Numbered from the stretch's first letter, positions 24,043 through 32,167 are shown. The stretch is DNA of 32,590 bases from Chloroflexaceae bacterium (GCA_012032475.1 JAAUSY010000027.1:1-32590), one strand, 5' to 3'. Program-made: numbers and translations. Notes: generated by a model from the sequence alone, not told the origin.

Positions 24043-26653
24043 ATCACCACCTCGCCCTGCTGAAAGACCGGCTCCGCAATCGTATCGAACTTCGCCAGGC
24101 TCTCGGCAGAATAGGCGCGGCGCTCCAACCCACCCACGTAGATATACGTCACCCCGTATTTTGCCAGCAGGTCAAGCGCCTCTTGCGGGTCGAGCGTGGC
24201 ATAAATCGTATCAACGTCCTTCTGACGGGGGTCAAGCTCCTGCTTTGCGGCCTCATCGCCACCGCGCCACTGCCGCTCGTGCCCAACCCACCCGATGACC
24301 GTGGGGATGCCCGTGCTGGCAGAGACCCCCGCATGCCCTTCGGGGCTGTAGGAGCCACCGCCCGGCGGGACCATTTCAAGGAGCACCTGGTCTGGCGACG
24401 CATGCTCGCGCAGCCACGCAATAGATGCCTGACCGGCGCTGGTGTGCTCGCGGGGGGTGCGACCGCTCAATCCCACCAGCGTCCCCTGCTCAGCCATACG
24501 GCCCAGGGTGAGCGCCGGGAAGACCAGCGCCCCGGCCAGGAACCCCACAAAGAGTACGCCCACCGACCAGCGCACCAGGTGCTCCGGGTTCAGGCGGGGG
24601 GCCGGGCGGACCGGCGCTGAACAGCGGTCAGTCTTCTCCTCCCCCATCCTCTCCTCTTCCTCCCCTTCCTGGGGAGCGGGGGCGGGCGATGGCGGGTTGC
24701 TGGTGGTCGCCGGGGTTGGCGAAGGCTGCGCTATCAACCACCAGAGCGCGTATCCCGCCAGGGTGCCCCACAGCAACCAGACCTGGTAGTAGAACTTGAA
24801 AATCGTATTCATCCGCGTGTTAAACACATCACGAATGTACATCAGGTCGGTTCCGAAGAGGATAGCCCCCCCCAGGGCCACCACGAGGAGCACGAAGCTC
24901 TCGGCAGGGCGGGTGGCGCGGTACATCGCCCGATAGAAGGCAAAGAGCGCAAGCGCTGCCATCGAGAGCAGCGGAAAGCCCACCACGACCCCGACCACCA
25001 GGGCAGCCGGGAAGAGCCAGGGCAGCAGCGAGGGGCGTTGCTCATCGGGTTCGGGTTGGGGGTGAGGTTGGGGGAGCAGGGGCTTTGCCAGGTAGGCAAA
25101 GGCAATGAGCGGTGCGGCAAAGAGGCCAAAAATGATCAGGAAGGCATGTATCCCCGTCCGCGAGGTGCTCACCGGCGCGACCATCTGGGTGAACTTTGAT
25201 AGGATGGGCACGCTGGTGAGCGGTTCGCCGGAGCCGACCAGCGAATGGAACGTCAGGTAGAAGGGCGTAAACAGCGCAAACGAAACCAGGACCACCAGAC
25301 CACCTTGCCATCCCAACCGTTTCCAGGGGAACGCGTCGGGGTCATCGTTGTGCCGCACCTGGAGCAAGAACAGCGCCCCCAGGTAGAGCAGCAGGTAGGT
25401 CGGCAAATCCCAACTATTGATGACATAGAGGCTCCCCAGAATGAGTCCTGTGAGCAGCACATCGAGCCACCCCCGCACCCCAGGGGCAGCAAGGTACGGG
25501 TCGGGCCGTGCCAGGGTTGCCAGCGCTAGCGCCAGCGCCAGCAACCCGAAAGGCAGCGCCATCACGTGCGGGTGCATATCGCCAAGCCAGAAGCTAAAGA
25601 AGGGGAATTCGGTGATGTTGTACAGCCGCACGCTTTCGTTTTCGGGGGGGGTGGGGGGGGGTGCTCGTCCCACAGGGCCCGCGAAGGCCACCACCAGTTG
25701 AAGTCCTCAACATGGTCGCCCCGCTCTATCGTCTCGAACGTGCCGAAGTCGCTCGTGCGGACCGGGGAGGGCAGGTCAATGGACGTTTTTCCCTGGAGCG
25801 ACTGGCTCAGAGCCGAAACAAGCTGCGGCCCATCCAGCGCCACCACGCGCTCGTCCCCCACGATGACTTGCAGTGCCCCGGCCTGGTTACCTGCCAGCAG
25901 CACCAGCACCACCCCCAGAAGCATGAGCAGTGCCCGAACCGGCGTTGAGCGGCGCAGGAAGGCGAGCCAGGTGGTTGACGGACGCTCGCCGCCGGTCGTC
26001 AGGGCGACCAGGTTGGAAAGGATGCTCGCAACGCCGATAGCCGTCAGGGCAAAGATCAGTGCCAGCGAAAGGTTGAACGCGACCGGCGGCTCCAGGCCGC
26101 TCAGGAGCGCCACCGAAGCCATAACCAGGTAGCCAAAATAGTAGTAGTTGATGCTATAACCAGCCAGCCACGGGTCGGGCGGCGGAAAGCTATCACTGAT
26201 GCGGATAGCATTCAAAAAGGCATAGTCCATTGGGCGTTCGGTGCCCCACGGGTCGGGGACGTGCGCCCGTATCCACGCCAGCAAGAGCAGCGCCACCACG
26301 AACAGCACCTCGTACGCGACGATATCGAGCCAGTGGGTTCGCAGGTAGGGCAGGGGCGAAAGGGAGCGTATCCCGTTTGTGCCTTTCTGGTCGCTGGTTT
26401 TCCAGGCCAGGAAGACCCCCCCTCCCCCCAGCAGCACCAGCAGCACCAGCAGCAGCGGTCGTCCGAAGGGAGCTAGGCCAAGCATCGCCAGCATCCAGGC
26501 TCCATAGCAGATGAGCAGCAACCCCAGGCTTTTGCTCAGGGCATAGCCGCGGTCGGGCAGGGCGCGGAAGAAGCAGGTGGTGATGGGCAGGCCCGCCAAC
26601 CCGACCACCTGAACGGTGAGCCACCATCGAACGATATCAGCAACATCAGCCAT
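24000..26653 (-). CDS. DUF2298 membrane protein (first copy), frameshifted
   Basis: The gene is read in two frames that join across a C-rich tract (minus strand) at 25661-25644. The N-terminal half (363 codons, from MADVADIVRWWL) ends in a proline run, and the next frame resumes at PPENESVRLYNITEFPFFSF. One added C yields an 884-residue protein. It has about 15 or more hydrophobic helices, with landmarks INYYYFGYLVMASV, ITEFPFFSFWLGDMHPHVMA and YIYVGGLERRAYSAE near the C-terminus. DUF2298 proteins are large GT-C-like membrane proteins common in Chloroflexota; a glycosyltransferase role is plausible but unproven. No SD precedes the start. It follows the second, longer DUF2298 gene by 40 bases. 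Confidence 0.85.
25644..25661. repeat. Homopolymer pair G8-T-G9 within a coding region
   Basis: Eight G (25644-25651), one T, and nine G (25653-25661) lie in the DUF2298 gene exactly where its frame breaks. Such a tract is prone to replication slippage and to sequencing miscounts. Confidence 0.95.
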
Positions 26654-26663
26654 ATCTAAGGTC

Positions 26664-26712
26664 CATCATTCATCATTCATCATTCGTCATTCATCATTCG
26701 TCATTCATCATA
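26664..26712. repeat. 7-nt tandem repeat between the DUF2298 genes
   Basis: Seven consecutive 7-base units C(A/G)TCATT begin at 26664; the last reads CATCATA. The tract spans the last six codons (MMNDE and stop) of the longer DUF2298 gene and most of the gap before the shorter one. Confidence 0.9.
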
Positions 26713-29700
26713 TCCAGAAGGTTCTGGGCGTCTTCCTGAAATTGATTGGCGGGAGCCTCGCGCAGGTAGCGTTCAAGATACTTCCTCGCCGCACGGTCGT
26801 CTCCCTGCTGATACTGGAGCAGTCCCAGGGTGTAGTAGGCCGCCGGCTCGACCGGGGTTGTCGTGATAGCCTTGTTGAGGGCATTTTCGGCAGCTTCCAG
26901 GTGCCCCCACCGATAGCGGGCGCTGCCCAGTTTGTACCAGTTGAATGAGGTGGGGTGGGTGTGGGCCGCGTGCTCAAAGACTGCGTCGGCCTCGTCATAG
27001 CGCCCCAGGTGCTCCAGCGCGTCGCCCCAGACATGGTGCAGAAAGACGTCGTCTGGCTGAAACCTCGCCGCAAGCTGGAGCACCTCCACGGCATTGTCGT
27101 ACTGGTCCAGCGCCATATAGCGCTGTGCCAGCTCGATAGCCAGGGCGCTGTTGGTCGGGTCTGCGGCCACCTGCTCTTCTAATGCTTCCAACGGTTTCAT
27201 CGCTTCCAACGTTTGCAACGTTTGCGACGCTTCCGGTTGCTCCTGGGTTGGCGATGTGGCCGGGTCGGGCAGGTCTTCGGGGGCCGCGGGAAGACTGGGC
27301 GATTCCCCCGGCTGCTCCTCGCCGGCGTAGGGGACTCCTCGCACGCGGTAGATAGTCACGCCATCCTGCTGGTAGGCCACATCCAGGAACATGCCCACCA
27401 TCTGCTCAAACTTGCGCAGCCCTTCGGCGGGGTAGAACGCCCGCTCGACACTGCCCACATAGAGGTAGTTCACCCGGTAGGTATCCAGAATGTCGAGGGC
27501 AACGGTGCGGTTGGGGGTCCGAAAGAGGGTTTCCACATCCCGGTCGCGCTGGCGGACCGCCTCCGGGTCGCGCTGTTCGCTCTCGTGCAGCGAACTGACG
27601 ATAGTTGGCAGGCCGGTGCTGGCGGCCACCCGGATGCCGTAGGTGCGGTAGAACCACAGGCCCGATTGCGCCACAATCGGGGTGCCGCGAATGTGCTCGT
27701 TCAGCCAGGCTATCCCCTGAGCGTCGGGTTGCAGGTCCACCGCCACCCCGTCGTAGGTAAATTCGGCATCTTGCAGAAAGGCAAGGCCGTCCAGGGTTGG
27801 CCCCGTTGAGACGGGAAAGCGGGTGGCAAGGCGACTGGGGGTGCCGACCAGGGGGAAGATGGCGGCTATCAGCACCAGGGGAGCCAGTGCCAGCAGACCG
27901 ATGGTCTGGGCTGCGGTCCCCCCGATGGCCTGCCGGCGGGGGAGGGGCGATGCCCAGGCCAGCAGGACCACCCCCCGCCCCAGGCGGTGCAACCCCCGCA
28001 GCAGCAGGGGCAAACTGGCCGCCGATGCCAGAGAAAGCAGCGTCCAGATATGCATCCCGAACTTGAAGACGGTATTCATGCGGTAGGCTTCGCCTCCCTG
28101 GAGGTGGTCACGGATGAAGACCGTTTCGATGCCAAGCGAGAGGACCAGAGCGAGCGTGGCGAGGAAGAAGACGAACCACACCGGCGGGGACACCCGGCGC
28201 GAGAGCAGCAGTACCCCCCCGGTCACTATCAGCGCTGCGAGCCAGAAGTGCAACCCTGAGATGCTCAGGAACGGGGAGGGGTGGGTCAGTGGCTCGGCCA
28301 ACCAGAACAGGACGACCACACCGGTGATGAGCAGGAGCCTCCCGAACCACGAGAGGAACAGCCGGGCGCACGAGGGGTGGCGGTGGGGCGATGGGTTGGC
28401 AAACCACGACAGAAAGCGCCAGACCGCTCCCCCCATCACCGGCAGCAGCACCGCCAGGAACAACCCGTACAGCACGAGGTAGTCGCGGAGGTAGGTGCCA
28501 TCGCGGACCCACCCGATGCCAGAGACAAAGGCGTGGTAGTGGGTGAAGAACGGGAGATAGAGCAGCAACCCGGCTCCGGCCAGGAGCACGGCGAGCACCG
28601 CGGCACGAACCAGCCGGGCGAGGCGGAACCGGGTGCTGGCGAGGCTGCCCCGGCCCTGCCCCCCGTTCGACGGCTGAGCCTGACGGACCCGCCAGGCTGC
28701 CCCGGCCAGTGCTCCGCCCACCAGCAAGGCGCAGGTTGGAAAATCCCACGAGTTGGTTGCCGCCAGCGCACCGAGCGTCAGCGCGGTCAGGATGAGGGTG
28801 GCGAGGGTAGCGAAGTTGCGGCTTTCTCCAGGCGGTGGGCGCAGATGATGGTGAAAAAGGTAGGGTGCGCCGCCTTTCCGCAGGAACAGTTGATAGGCCA
28901 GGGCAATCGCCAGCAGCATGATGGGCAGCGCCATCAGGTGGGGGTGCAGGTCGGCATACAGGAAGCTCCAGAAGGGAAATTCGTTGATGGTGAAGGAGGG
29001 CGCAGTGATGACCCGGCTCGGCCCCACAAACCAGTCACCCAGGCGCGGGCCAAGGTTCGCCAGTCGCTCCAGCAGCGACGGTGAGGGGGGCAAGGGGGCA
29101 AAGAGCGCCGACCAGACCGGCGCGAGGCCCCGCGACCAACCAATCTCAAAGGCACTTGCCAGGTTGCCCGACCCGGCCAGGAACAGCGCCCCCACCAGGC
29201 CATAGCGGATACGCCCGGTGAGGTGCTGCACCACCTGATACCCTCCCACCAGCGTGAGGGCAAAGAGTGTGGGCAGCACCAGGTTGAAGGCCACCGCGGG
29301 CCGGATGCCGGTGGCCTTGATGGGCAGCGAAACCAGGTAGAACCCGTAGTAGTAGTAGTTCACGTAGCCGTCGCTGAAGAACGGGCTGTAGGGTGGCATC
29401 ACCGGGCTACGAAGTATCGCATTGAGAAAACCGAACTCCATGGGCTTTTCGCCGCCCCAGACGGGGTGCCACAGGTCCGGGTTCAGGGCACGGAGCCAGG
29501 CAAACAGACCAAAGCCAGCGAAAAAGAGGACTTCGCTTGCCAGGATGTGGCGGCGGCAGCGCCAGAGGTGGGCGAAGAAACGCCCCACTCCCATCCGCAC
29601 GACGAGCGCGAGGTTTGTCACCAGCACCACGGTTAATCCGCCCAGAACCCCCCACCGGGCATAGGACCACACCCCCAGGCTGGTGGGGAGCCAGACCGCG

Positions 29701-30074
29701 TAGCCGACCAGGAGCAGACCTATCAGCCGCGCCCACCCCACTCCGGCATCGTGCCAGGGAATCGGGCCAGCAGACACCGCAACTGCCAGGGGGAGGCCAA
29801 GCAGTGTGAGGCCATAGAGCGCGACCGCCCAGGTTGCCAGGGCGGCCCACGAACTGGTATTTGCCCAATCGTTCCAGGCAAATTCATTGACTGGCGGAAG
29901 CTGGTTGACGGGTTCGTCCAGCATCAGAGGGGAGGGGGCGTCCGGCGCAGACGCGGGAGCCTGGCGACACCCCCAGGTTCCACCGAGGAAGAGGAGGAGA
30001 GAAAACAGCAGGATAACCCCGGCGGCGCGCACGGTGGGACCTTGCGGTGGTCGTTGTCGCAGGATTGGCTTCAA
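26694..30074 (-). CDS. DUF2298 membrane protein with C-terminal TPR domain
   Basis: The 1126-residue protein starts with a hydrophobic segment (ILLFSLLLFLGGTWGC), perhaps a membrane anchor or lipoprotein-like leader, though its lipobox is imperfect. About 18 helices follow, with VNYYYYGFYLVSLPIKATG and INEFPFWSFLYADLHPHLMA (DUF2298 landmarks), then a soluble region ending in YLYVGSVERAFYPAEG. After a Pro/Glu-rich linker the last 160 residues are TPR-like (e.g. LAQRYMALDQYDNAVEVLQL). The start is TTG at 30074, the only start codon after an in-frame stop; GTG at 30032 is an alternative. The TPR tail is absent from the neighbouring copy. A GT-C glycosyltransferase role is inferred from the fold only. 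Confidence 0.9.
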   Translation of the reverse strand: MKPILRQRPPQGPTVRAAGVILLFSLLLFLGGTWGCRQAPASAPDAPSPLMLDEPVNQLPPVNEFAWNDWANTSSWAALATWAVALYGLTLLGLPLAVAVSAGPIPWHDAGVGWARLIGLLLVGYAVWLPTSLGVWSYARWGVLGGLTVVLVTNLALVVRMGVGRFFAHLWRCRRHILASEVLFFAGFGLFAWLRALNPDLWHPVWGGEKPMEFGFLNAILRSPVMPPYSPFFSDGYVNYYYYGFYLVSLPIKATGIRPAVAFNLVLPTLFALTLVGGYQVVQHLTGRIRYGLVGALFLAGSGNLASAFEIGWSRGLAPVWSALFAPLPPSPSLLERLANLGPRLGDWFVGPSRVITAPSFTINEFPFWSFLYADLHPHLMALPIMLLAIALAYQLFLRKGGAPYLFHHHLRPPPGESRNFATLATLILTALTLGALAATNSWDFPTCALLVGGALAGAAWRVRQAQPSNGGQGRGSLASTRFRLARLVRAAVLAVLLAGAGLLLYLPFFTHYHAFVSGIGWVRDGTYLRDYLVLYGLFLAVLLPVMGGAVWRFLSWFANPSPHRHPSCARLFLSWFGRLLLITGVVVLFWLAEPLTHPSPFLSISGLHFWLAALIVTGGVLLLSRRVSPPVWFVFFLATLALVLSLGIETVFIRDHLQGGEAYRMNTVFKFGMHIWTLLSLASAASLPLLLRGLHRLGRGVVLLAWASPLPRRQAIGGTAAQTIGLLALAPLVLIAAIFPLVGTPSRLATRFPVSTGPTLDGLAFLQDAEFTYDGVAVDLQPDAQGIAWLNEHIRGTPIVAQSGLWFYRTYGIRVAASTGLPTIVSSLHESEQRDPEAVRQRDRDVETLFRTPNRTVALDILDTYRVNYLYVGSVERAFYPAEGLRKFEQMVGMFLDVAYQQDGVTIYRVRGVPYAGEEQPGESPSLPAAPEDLPDPATSPTQEQPEASQTLQTLEAMKPLEALEEQVAADPTNSALAIELAQRYMALDQYDNAVEVLQLAARFQPDDVFLHHVWGDALEHLGRYDEADAVFEHAAHTHPTSFNWYKLGSARYRWGHLEAAENALNKAITTTPVEPAAYYTLGLLQYQQGDDRAARKYLERYLREAPANQFQEDAQNLLDMMNDE
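27183..27236. repeat. 9-nt tandem repeat inside the DUF2298-TPR linker
   Basis: Six degenerate 9-base units such as CGCTTCCAA and CGTTTGCAA encode, on the minus strand, the linker residues SQTLQTLEAMKPLEALEE. It resembles the intergenic repeats elsewhere in the window, but here it is in frame. Confidence 0.7.
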
Positions 30075-30125
30075 CCCGAACTCGATGTGCCTCGAACACT
30101 ACGCTGGTCTATTGGCTCCTCGTCT

Positions 30126-30134
30126 ATGATACCA
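30126..30134 (-). promoter_or_regulatory. Extended -10 promoter of the DUF2298 pair
   Basis: On the minus strand TGG precedes TATCAT (30131-30126), about 50 bases before the TTG start and just after the ferredoxin stop. No clear -35 is visible. Confidence 0.45.
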
Positions 30135-30144
30135 CATCCGCTCG

Positions 30145-30378
30145 TCACCTGAAGAATTTGCGGTTTTTCTCGATGTAGCTTTTCCACTCGTCGGGGACCG
30201 AGTCGGCCACGAAGATAGCCGTGACGGGGCACTCCGGCTCACACGCGCCGCAGTCAATGCACTCATCGGGATTGATGTAGTACTGGTCCTCTCCCTCGTA
30301 GATGCAGTCTACCGGGCAAACCGCCACGCACGAGGCGTCTTTCACTCCAATGCACGGTTCACAAATGACATAAGCCAT
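30145..30378 (-). CDS. 7Fe-type ferredoxin (copy 1)
   Basis: ATG 30378 with AAGGAG 9 bases upstream gives 77 residues. Cys9-x7-Cys17-x3-Cys21-x3-Cys25 and Cys40-x2-Cys43-x2-Cys46-x3-Cys50 are the pattern of FdxA-like 7Fe (one 3Fe-4S, one 4Fe-4S) ferredoxins, with an extra Cys6. The tail [14 protein letters not shown] is shared with the second copy. It would carry electrons in the cytoplasm; partners are unknown. A longer frame to 30438 has no SD and a basic, unlikely N-terminus. It has its own extended -10 promoter. Confidence 0.93.
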   Translation of the reverse strand: MAYVICEPCIGVKDASCVAVCPVDCIYEGEDQYYINPDECIDCGACEPECPVTAIFVADSVPDEWKSYIEKNRKFFR

Positions 30379-30437
30379 ATCATGGTGCTCCTTCCTGATA
30401 TCCTTATCCTTATACCTGCTTACCTTGCCTTCAATCA

Positions 30438-30446
30438 ATGATACCA
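30438..30446 (-). promoter_or_regulatory. Extended -10 promoter of ferredoxin copy 1
   Basis: On the minus strand TGG precedes TATCAT (30443-30438), about 60 bases before the ferredoxin ATG. It lies at the end of the terminator of the upstream ferredoxin, so the two genes are probably expressed separately. Confidence 0.5.
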
Positions 30447-30501
30447 GAGAACAGAGAGAGCACCGAGGAGCCGCTCAGAGATGAGGTTCTTCCCTCGGTG
30501 C
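30445..30501 (-). terminator. Terminator after ferredoxin copy 2
   Basis: On the minus strand a perfect 9-bp stem GCACCGAGG/CCTCGGTGC (30501-30493 and 30468-30460) with a 24-base loop is followed by TCTCTCTGTTCTC. The T content is moderate, and a long gap (75 bases) separates it from the ferredoxin stop. Confidence 0.6.
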
Positions 30502-30576
30502 CTGCTAATTGCTCCGAAACTTCGGAAGTTGTCTGGTCCTTCATCGGAGGAACCGGTTGGTCCCTCCCGGCGCTAT

Positions 30577-30813
30577 CTAGCCCTCGAAAAACTTCCGGTT
30601 CTTTTCAATGAAGCTCTGCCATTTTCCTGGGACATCGCTTTCCGGGAAGATGGCCTCGACGGGGCACTCATACTGGCATGCGCCGCAGTCCATACACTCG
30701 TCGGGGTTGATGTAGTACTGGTCATCCCCTTCGTAGATGCAGTCCGACGGACAAACTGCCACACACGCGGCATCCTTTACCCCGACACATGGTTCGCAAA
30801 TGACATTCGCCAT
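30577..30813 (-). CDS. 7Fe-type ferredoxin (copy 2)
   Basis: ATG 30813 with AAGGAG 11 bases upstream gives 78 residues. The Cys pattern is identical to copy 1, and about three quarters of residues match, including EPC(I/V)[15 protein letters not shown] and the IEKNRKFF tail. The two are tandem paralogues. Differences concentrate around the second cluster (CMDCGACQYECPVEA instead of [15 protein letters not shown]), which could tune potential or partner choice. A separate promoter and terminator surround it. The Crp/Fnr gene lies upstream. Confidence 0.93.
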   Translation of the reverse strand: MANVICEPCVGVKDAACVAVCPSDCIYEGDDQYYINPDECMDCGACQYECPVEAIFPESDVPGKWQSFIEKNRKFFEG

Positions 30814-30874
30814 GCTCTGAAATACTCCTTCATAGCAACTAAAATAACGACACGTTCTCTTGTGACCTTTCCTG

Positions 30875-30883
30875 ACTATAGCA
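30875..30883 (-). promoter_or_regulatory. Extended -10 promoter of ferredoxin copy 2
   Basis: On the minus strand TGC precedes TATAGT (30880-30875), about 62 bases before the ATG. A weak -35 (TAGAAA) lies 18 bases upstream. Confidence 0.5.
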
Positions 30884-30938
30884 TGGGGTCTTTCGAAATT
30901 TCTACTACCAAAGTCCCATAGCGCTGTGTGCCCCACCC

Positions 30939-30962
30939 ACGGGTTGCTCCGGAGCAACCCGT
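30939..30962. repeat. Perfect 24-bp palindrome after the Crp/Fnr gene
   Basis: ACGGGTTGCTCC is followed directly by its reverse complement, 6 bases after the Crp/Fnr stop. As RNA it folds into a 10-bp stem with a CCGG loop. No T-run follows on either strand, so it is either a terminator of unusual type or a DNA-binding site upstream of the ferredoxin promoter. Confidence 0.7.
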
Positions 30963-30968
30963 CGCTCG

Positions 30969-31646
30969 TCAGGGGAAGGGTTCGCGGTTCCCGCTGACGA
31001 TGCGGGCCAACCCTTCGGCGTTGAGCACAATGATACGCCCACGCTCCAGGCGCACGAGTTTTTCCTCGGCAAAGCGGCGCAGCGCCCGCCCGGCAATCTC
31101 GCGCACGGTTCCGGTGCGTTCGGCAAGCTCCTGGTGGGTGATTTCGGCGGTGCCTTCTCTGGCCTCCGTGAGCAGTTGCCGCGCCAGTCGTTCACGGACC
31201 GAGCGAAAGGCCAGGTCCTCGACCAGGGTCACCAGTTCGCGCAGTTGCTCGGCCATCTCGCGCAGGGCGGCCAGGGCCAGGTCAGGGTGCTGGCATATCA
31301 GGTCCAGCACATCCTGACGGGGGAGCAAGAGACATTCGACCGGGCTTCTGGCCTGGGCGGTAGCGTGGTTGGGCTGACCATCGAAGATGGGCCCGCTGTT
31401 GAAGTTTGCTCCCGGCCCGACCATTTCCAACATCTGTTCGCGACCATCCTCTGCGGTGCAGGTCAGGCGCACCCGACCGTGCAGCACAATAAACAATCCT
31501 GGGGGTTGTTCGCCCTCGAACATGATATATTCGCCGGGGCGGAACGCACACCGGCGCACCCGGCGGCTGATATCTCTCAGCGTTGGTTCGTCCAGGGAGG
31601 CAAAGAGTGGGATAGCGCGGAGTTCTCGTTCGTCGAAGGGTTTCAT
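30969..31646 (-). CDS. Crp/Fnr family transcriptional regulator
   Basis: The 225-residue protein has an N-terminal cyclic-nucleotide-type effector domain (about residues 8-125, with FRPGEYIMFEGEQPPGLFIV and a degenerate PBC-like segment GANFNSGPIFDGQ), a dimerisation helix, and a winged helix-turn-helix (about 160-215) with ITHQELAERTGTVREIAGRA. The canonical cAMP-binding residues of Crp (GE-x6-RSA) are not evident, and no Fnr-type N-terminal Cys cluster is present, so the ligand is unknown. The TATAAT box lies 7 bases before the ATG, suggesting a leaderless transcript. It is upstream of the ferredoxin pair on the same strand. Confidence 0.93.
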   Translation of the reverse strand: MKPFDERELRAIPLFASLDEPTLRDISRRVRRCAFRPGEYIMFEGEQPPGLFIVLHGRVRLTCTAEDGREQMLEMVGPGANFNSGPIFDGQPNHATAQARSPVECLLLPRQDVLDLICQHPDLALAALREMAEQLRELVTLVEDLAFRSVRERLARQLLTEAREGTAEITHQELAERTGTVREIAGRALRRFAEEKLVRLERGRIIVLNAEGLARIVSGNREPFP

Positions 31647-31653
31647 GCCCCCT

Positions 31654-31659
31654 ATTATA
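31654..31659 (-). promoter_or_regulatory. -10 box TATAAT implying leaderless Crp/Fnr mRNA
   Basis: TATAAT (31659-31654 on the minus strand) ends 7 bases before the ATG at 31646. With the usual 6-8 base spacing, transcription would begin at or beside the start codon. The AGGGGG between them is too close to act as SD. No good -35 is seen. Confidence 0.5.
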
Positions 31660-31690
31660 CAGGATTTACCCGGTGGGCCTCGTCGGAAGC

Positions 31691-31900
31691 CTACACGTCC
31701 CGCTCATCGCGCATGAGGTCGTCCAGACTCACTTCGAAGTATTCGGCTATCTGGAGCAGCAGGTCGGCGTGGGGCTTCTTCTGTCCCTGTTCTAGTCTGT
31801 GGGTATGGGTCTTGCTGAACCCCAGAACCTCTGCAAGTTCCTGAAGTGACATACCCCGGCGCTGACGGAGTATCCGCAGCTTCTCCCCAAAACGCTTCAT
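31691..31900 (-). CDS. XRE-family helix-turn-helix regulator (copy 1)
   Basis: The 69-residue protein is a single Cro/C1-type HTH domain: RILRQRRGMSLQELAEVLGF then SKTHTHRLEQGQKKP. The C-terminal DLLLQIAEYFEVSLDDLMRD completes the five-helix fold. Such small proteins repress their own operon or serve as antitoxins. The ATG lies 11 bases after the stop of copy 2 and lacks a good SD, suggesting translational coupling. A mosaic relation with copy 2 is described in the findings. No toxin gene is visible next to it. Confidence 0.93.
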   Translation of the reverse strand: MKRFGEKLRILRQRRGMSLQELAEVLGFSKTHTHRLEQGQKKPHADLLLQIAEYFEVSLDDLMRDERDV

Positions 31901-31911
31901 TTCACGAAAGC

Positions 31912-32121
31912 CTACACGTCCCGCTCATCGCGCATGAGGTCGTCCAGGCTCACTTCGAAGTATTCGGCTATCTGGAGCAGCAGGTCGGCGTGGGGCTTCT
32001 TCTTACCAAGTTCCAGTTTGTTCAGGTGAGCTTTGTCAAAGCCGAACACCTGGCTGAGTTCTCGTAACGACATTCCTCGCTGCTCACGCAGCTTCCGCAG
32101 CTTCTCCCCAAAACGCTTCAC
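31912..32121 (-). CDS. XRE-family helix-turn-helix regulator (copy 2)
   Basis: From GTG 32121 the protein has 69 residues, aligned end to end with copy 1; a TTG at 32139 would add six residues. The HTH reads KLREQRGMSLRELSQVFGFD then KAHLNKLELGKKKP, followed by the same C-terminal half as copy 1. The weak SD (AGGTG) is about 7 bases upstream of the GTG. It is first in the two-gene operon and lies behind a structured leader with an extended -10 promoter. Autorepression through the dyads in that leader is possible. Confidence 0.9.
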   Translation of the reverse strand: MKRFGEKLRKLREQRGMSLRELSQVFGFDKAHLNKLELGKKKPHADLLLQIAEYFEVSLDDLMRDERDV

Positions 32122-32132
32122 CAGGACACCTG

Positions 32133-32161
32133 TTGACAAAGAGGGTAATCTATGGTACCCT
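32133..32161 (+). promoter_or_regulatory. Plus-strand promoter candidate (TTGACA-17-TACCCT)
   Basis: A consensus TTGACA (32133-32138), a 17-base spacer and TACCCT (32156-32161) preceded by TGG. It points into the structured region 32168-32236 and away from the XRE genes. Any product would be a non-coding RNA or a long leader of the gene at 32412. Confidence 0.45.
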
Positions 32162-32167
32162 TACACC

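Larger units (their letters stand above)
31691..32121. repeat. Tandem duplication with 221-bp period (XRE pair)
   Basis: The two genes are offset by exactly 221 bases. The first 24 bases after the start codon are identical, the last 90 bases differ at one silent position, but of the 31 codons between only about four are identical. Confidence 0.9.

Noticed and set aside
30379-30576. T-box-like leader before ferredoxin copy 1
   Set aside because: Hairpins and a terminator are present, but the conserved T-box sequence and specifier loop are absent, and the hairpin is placed as a terminator of the upstream gene.
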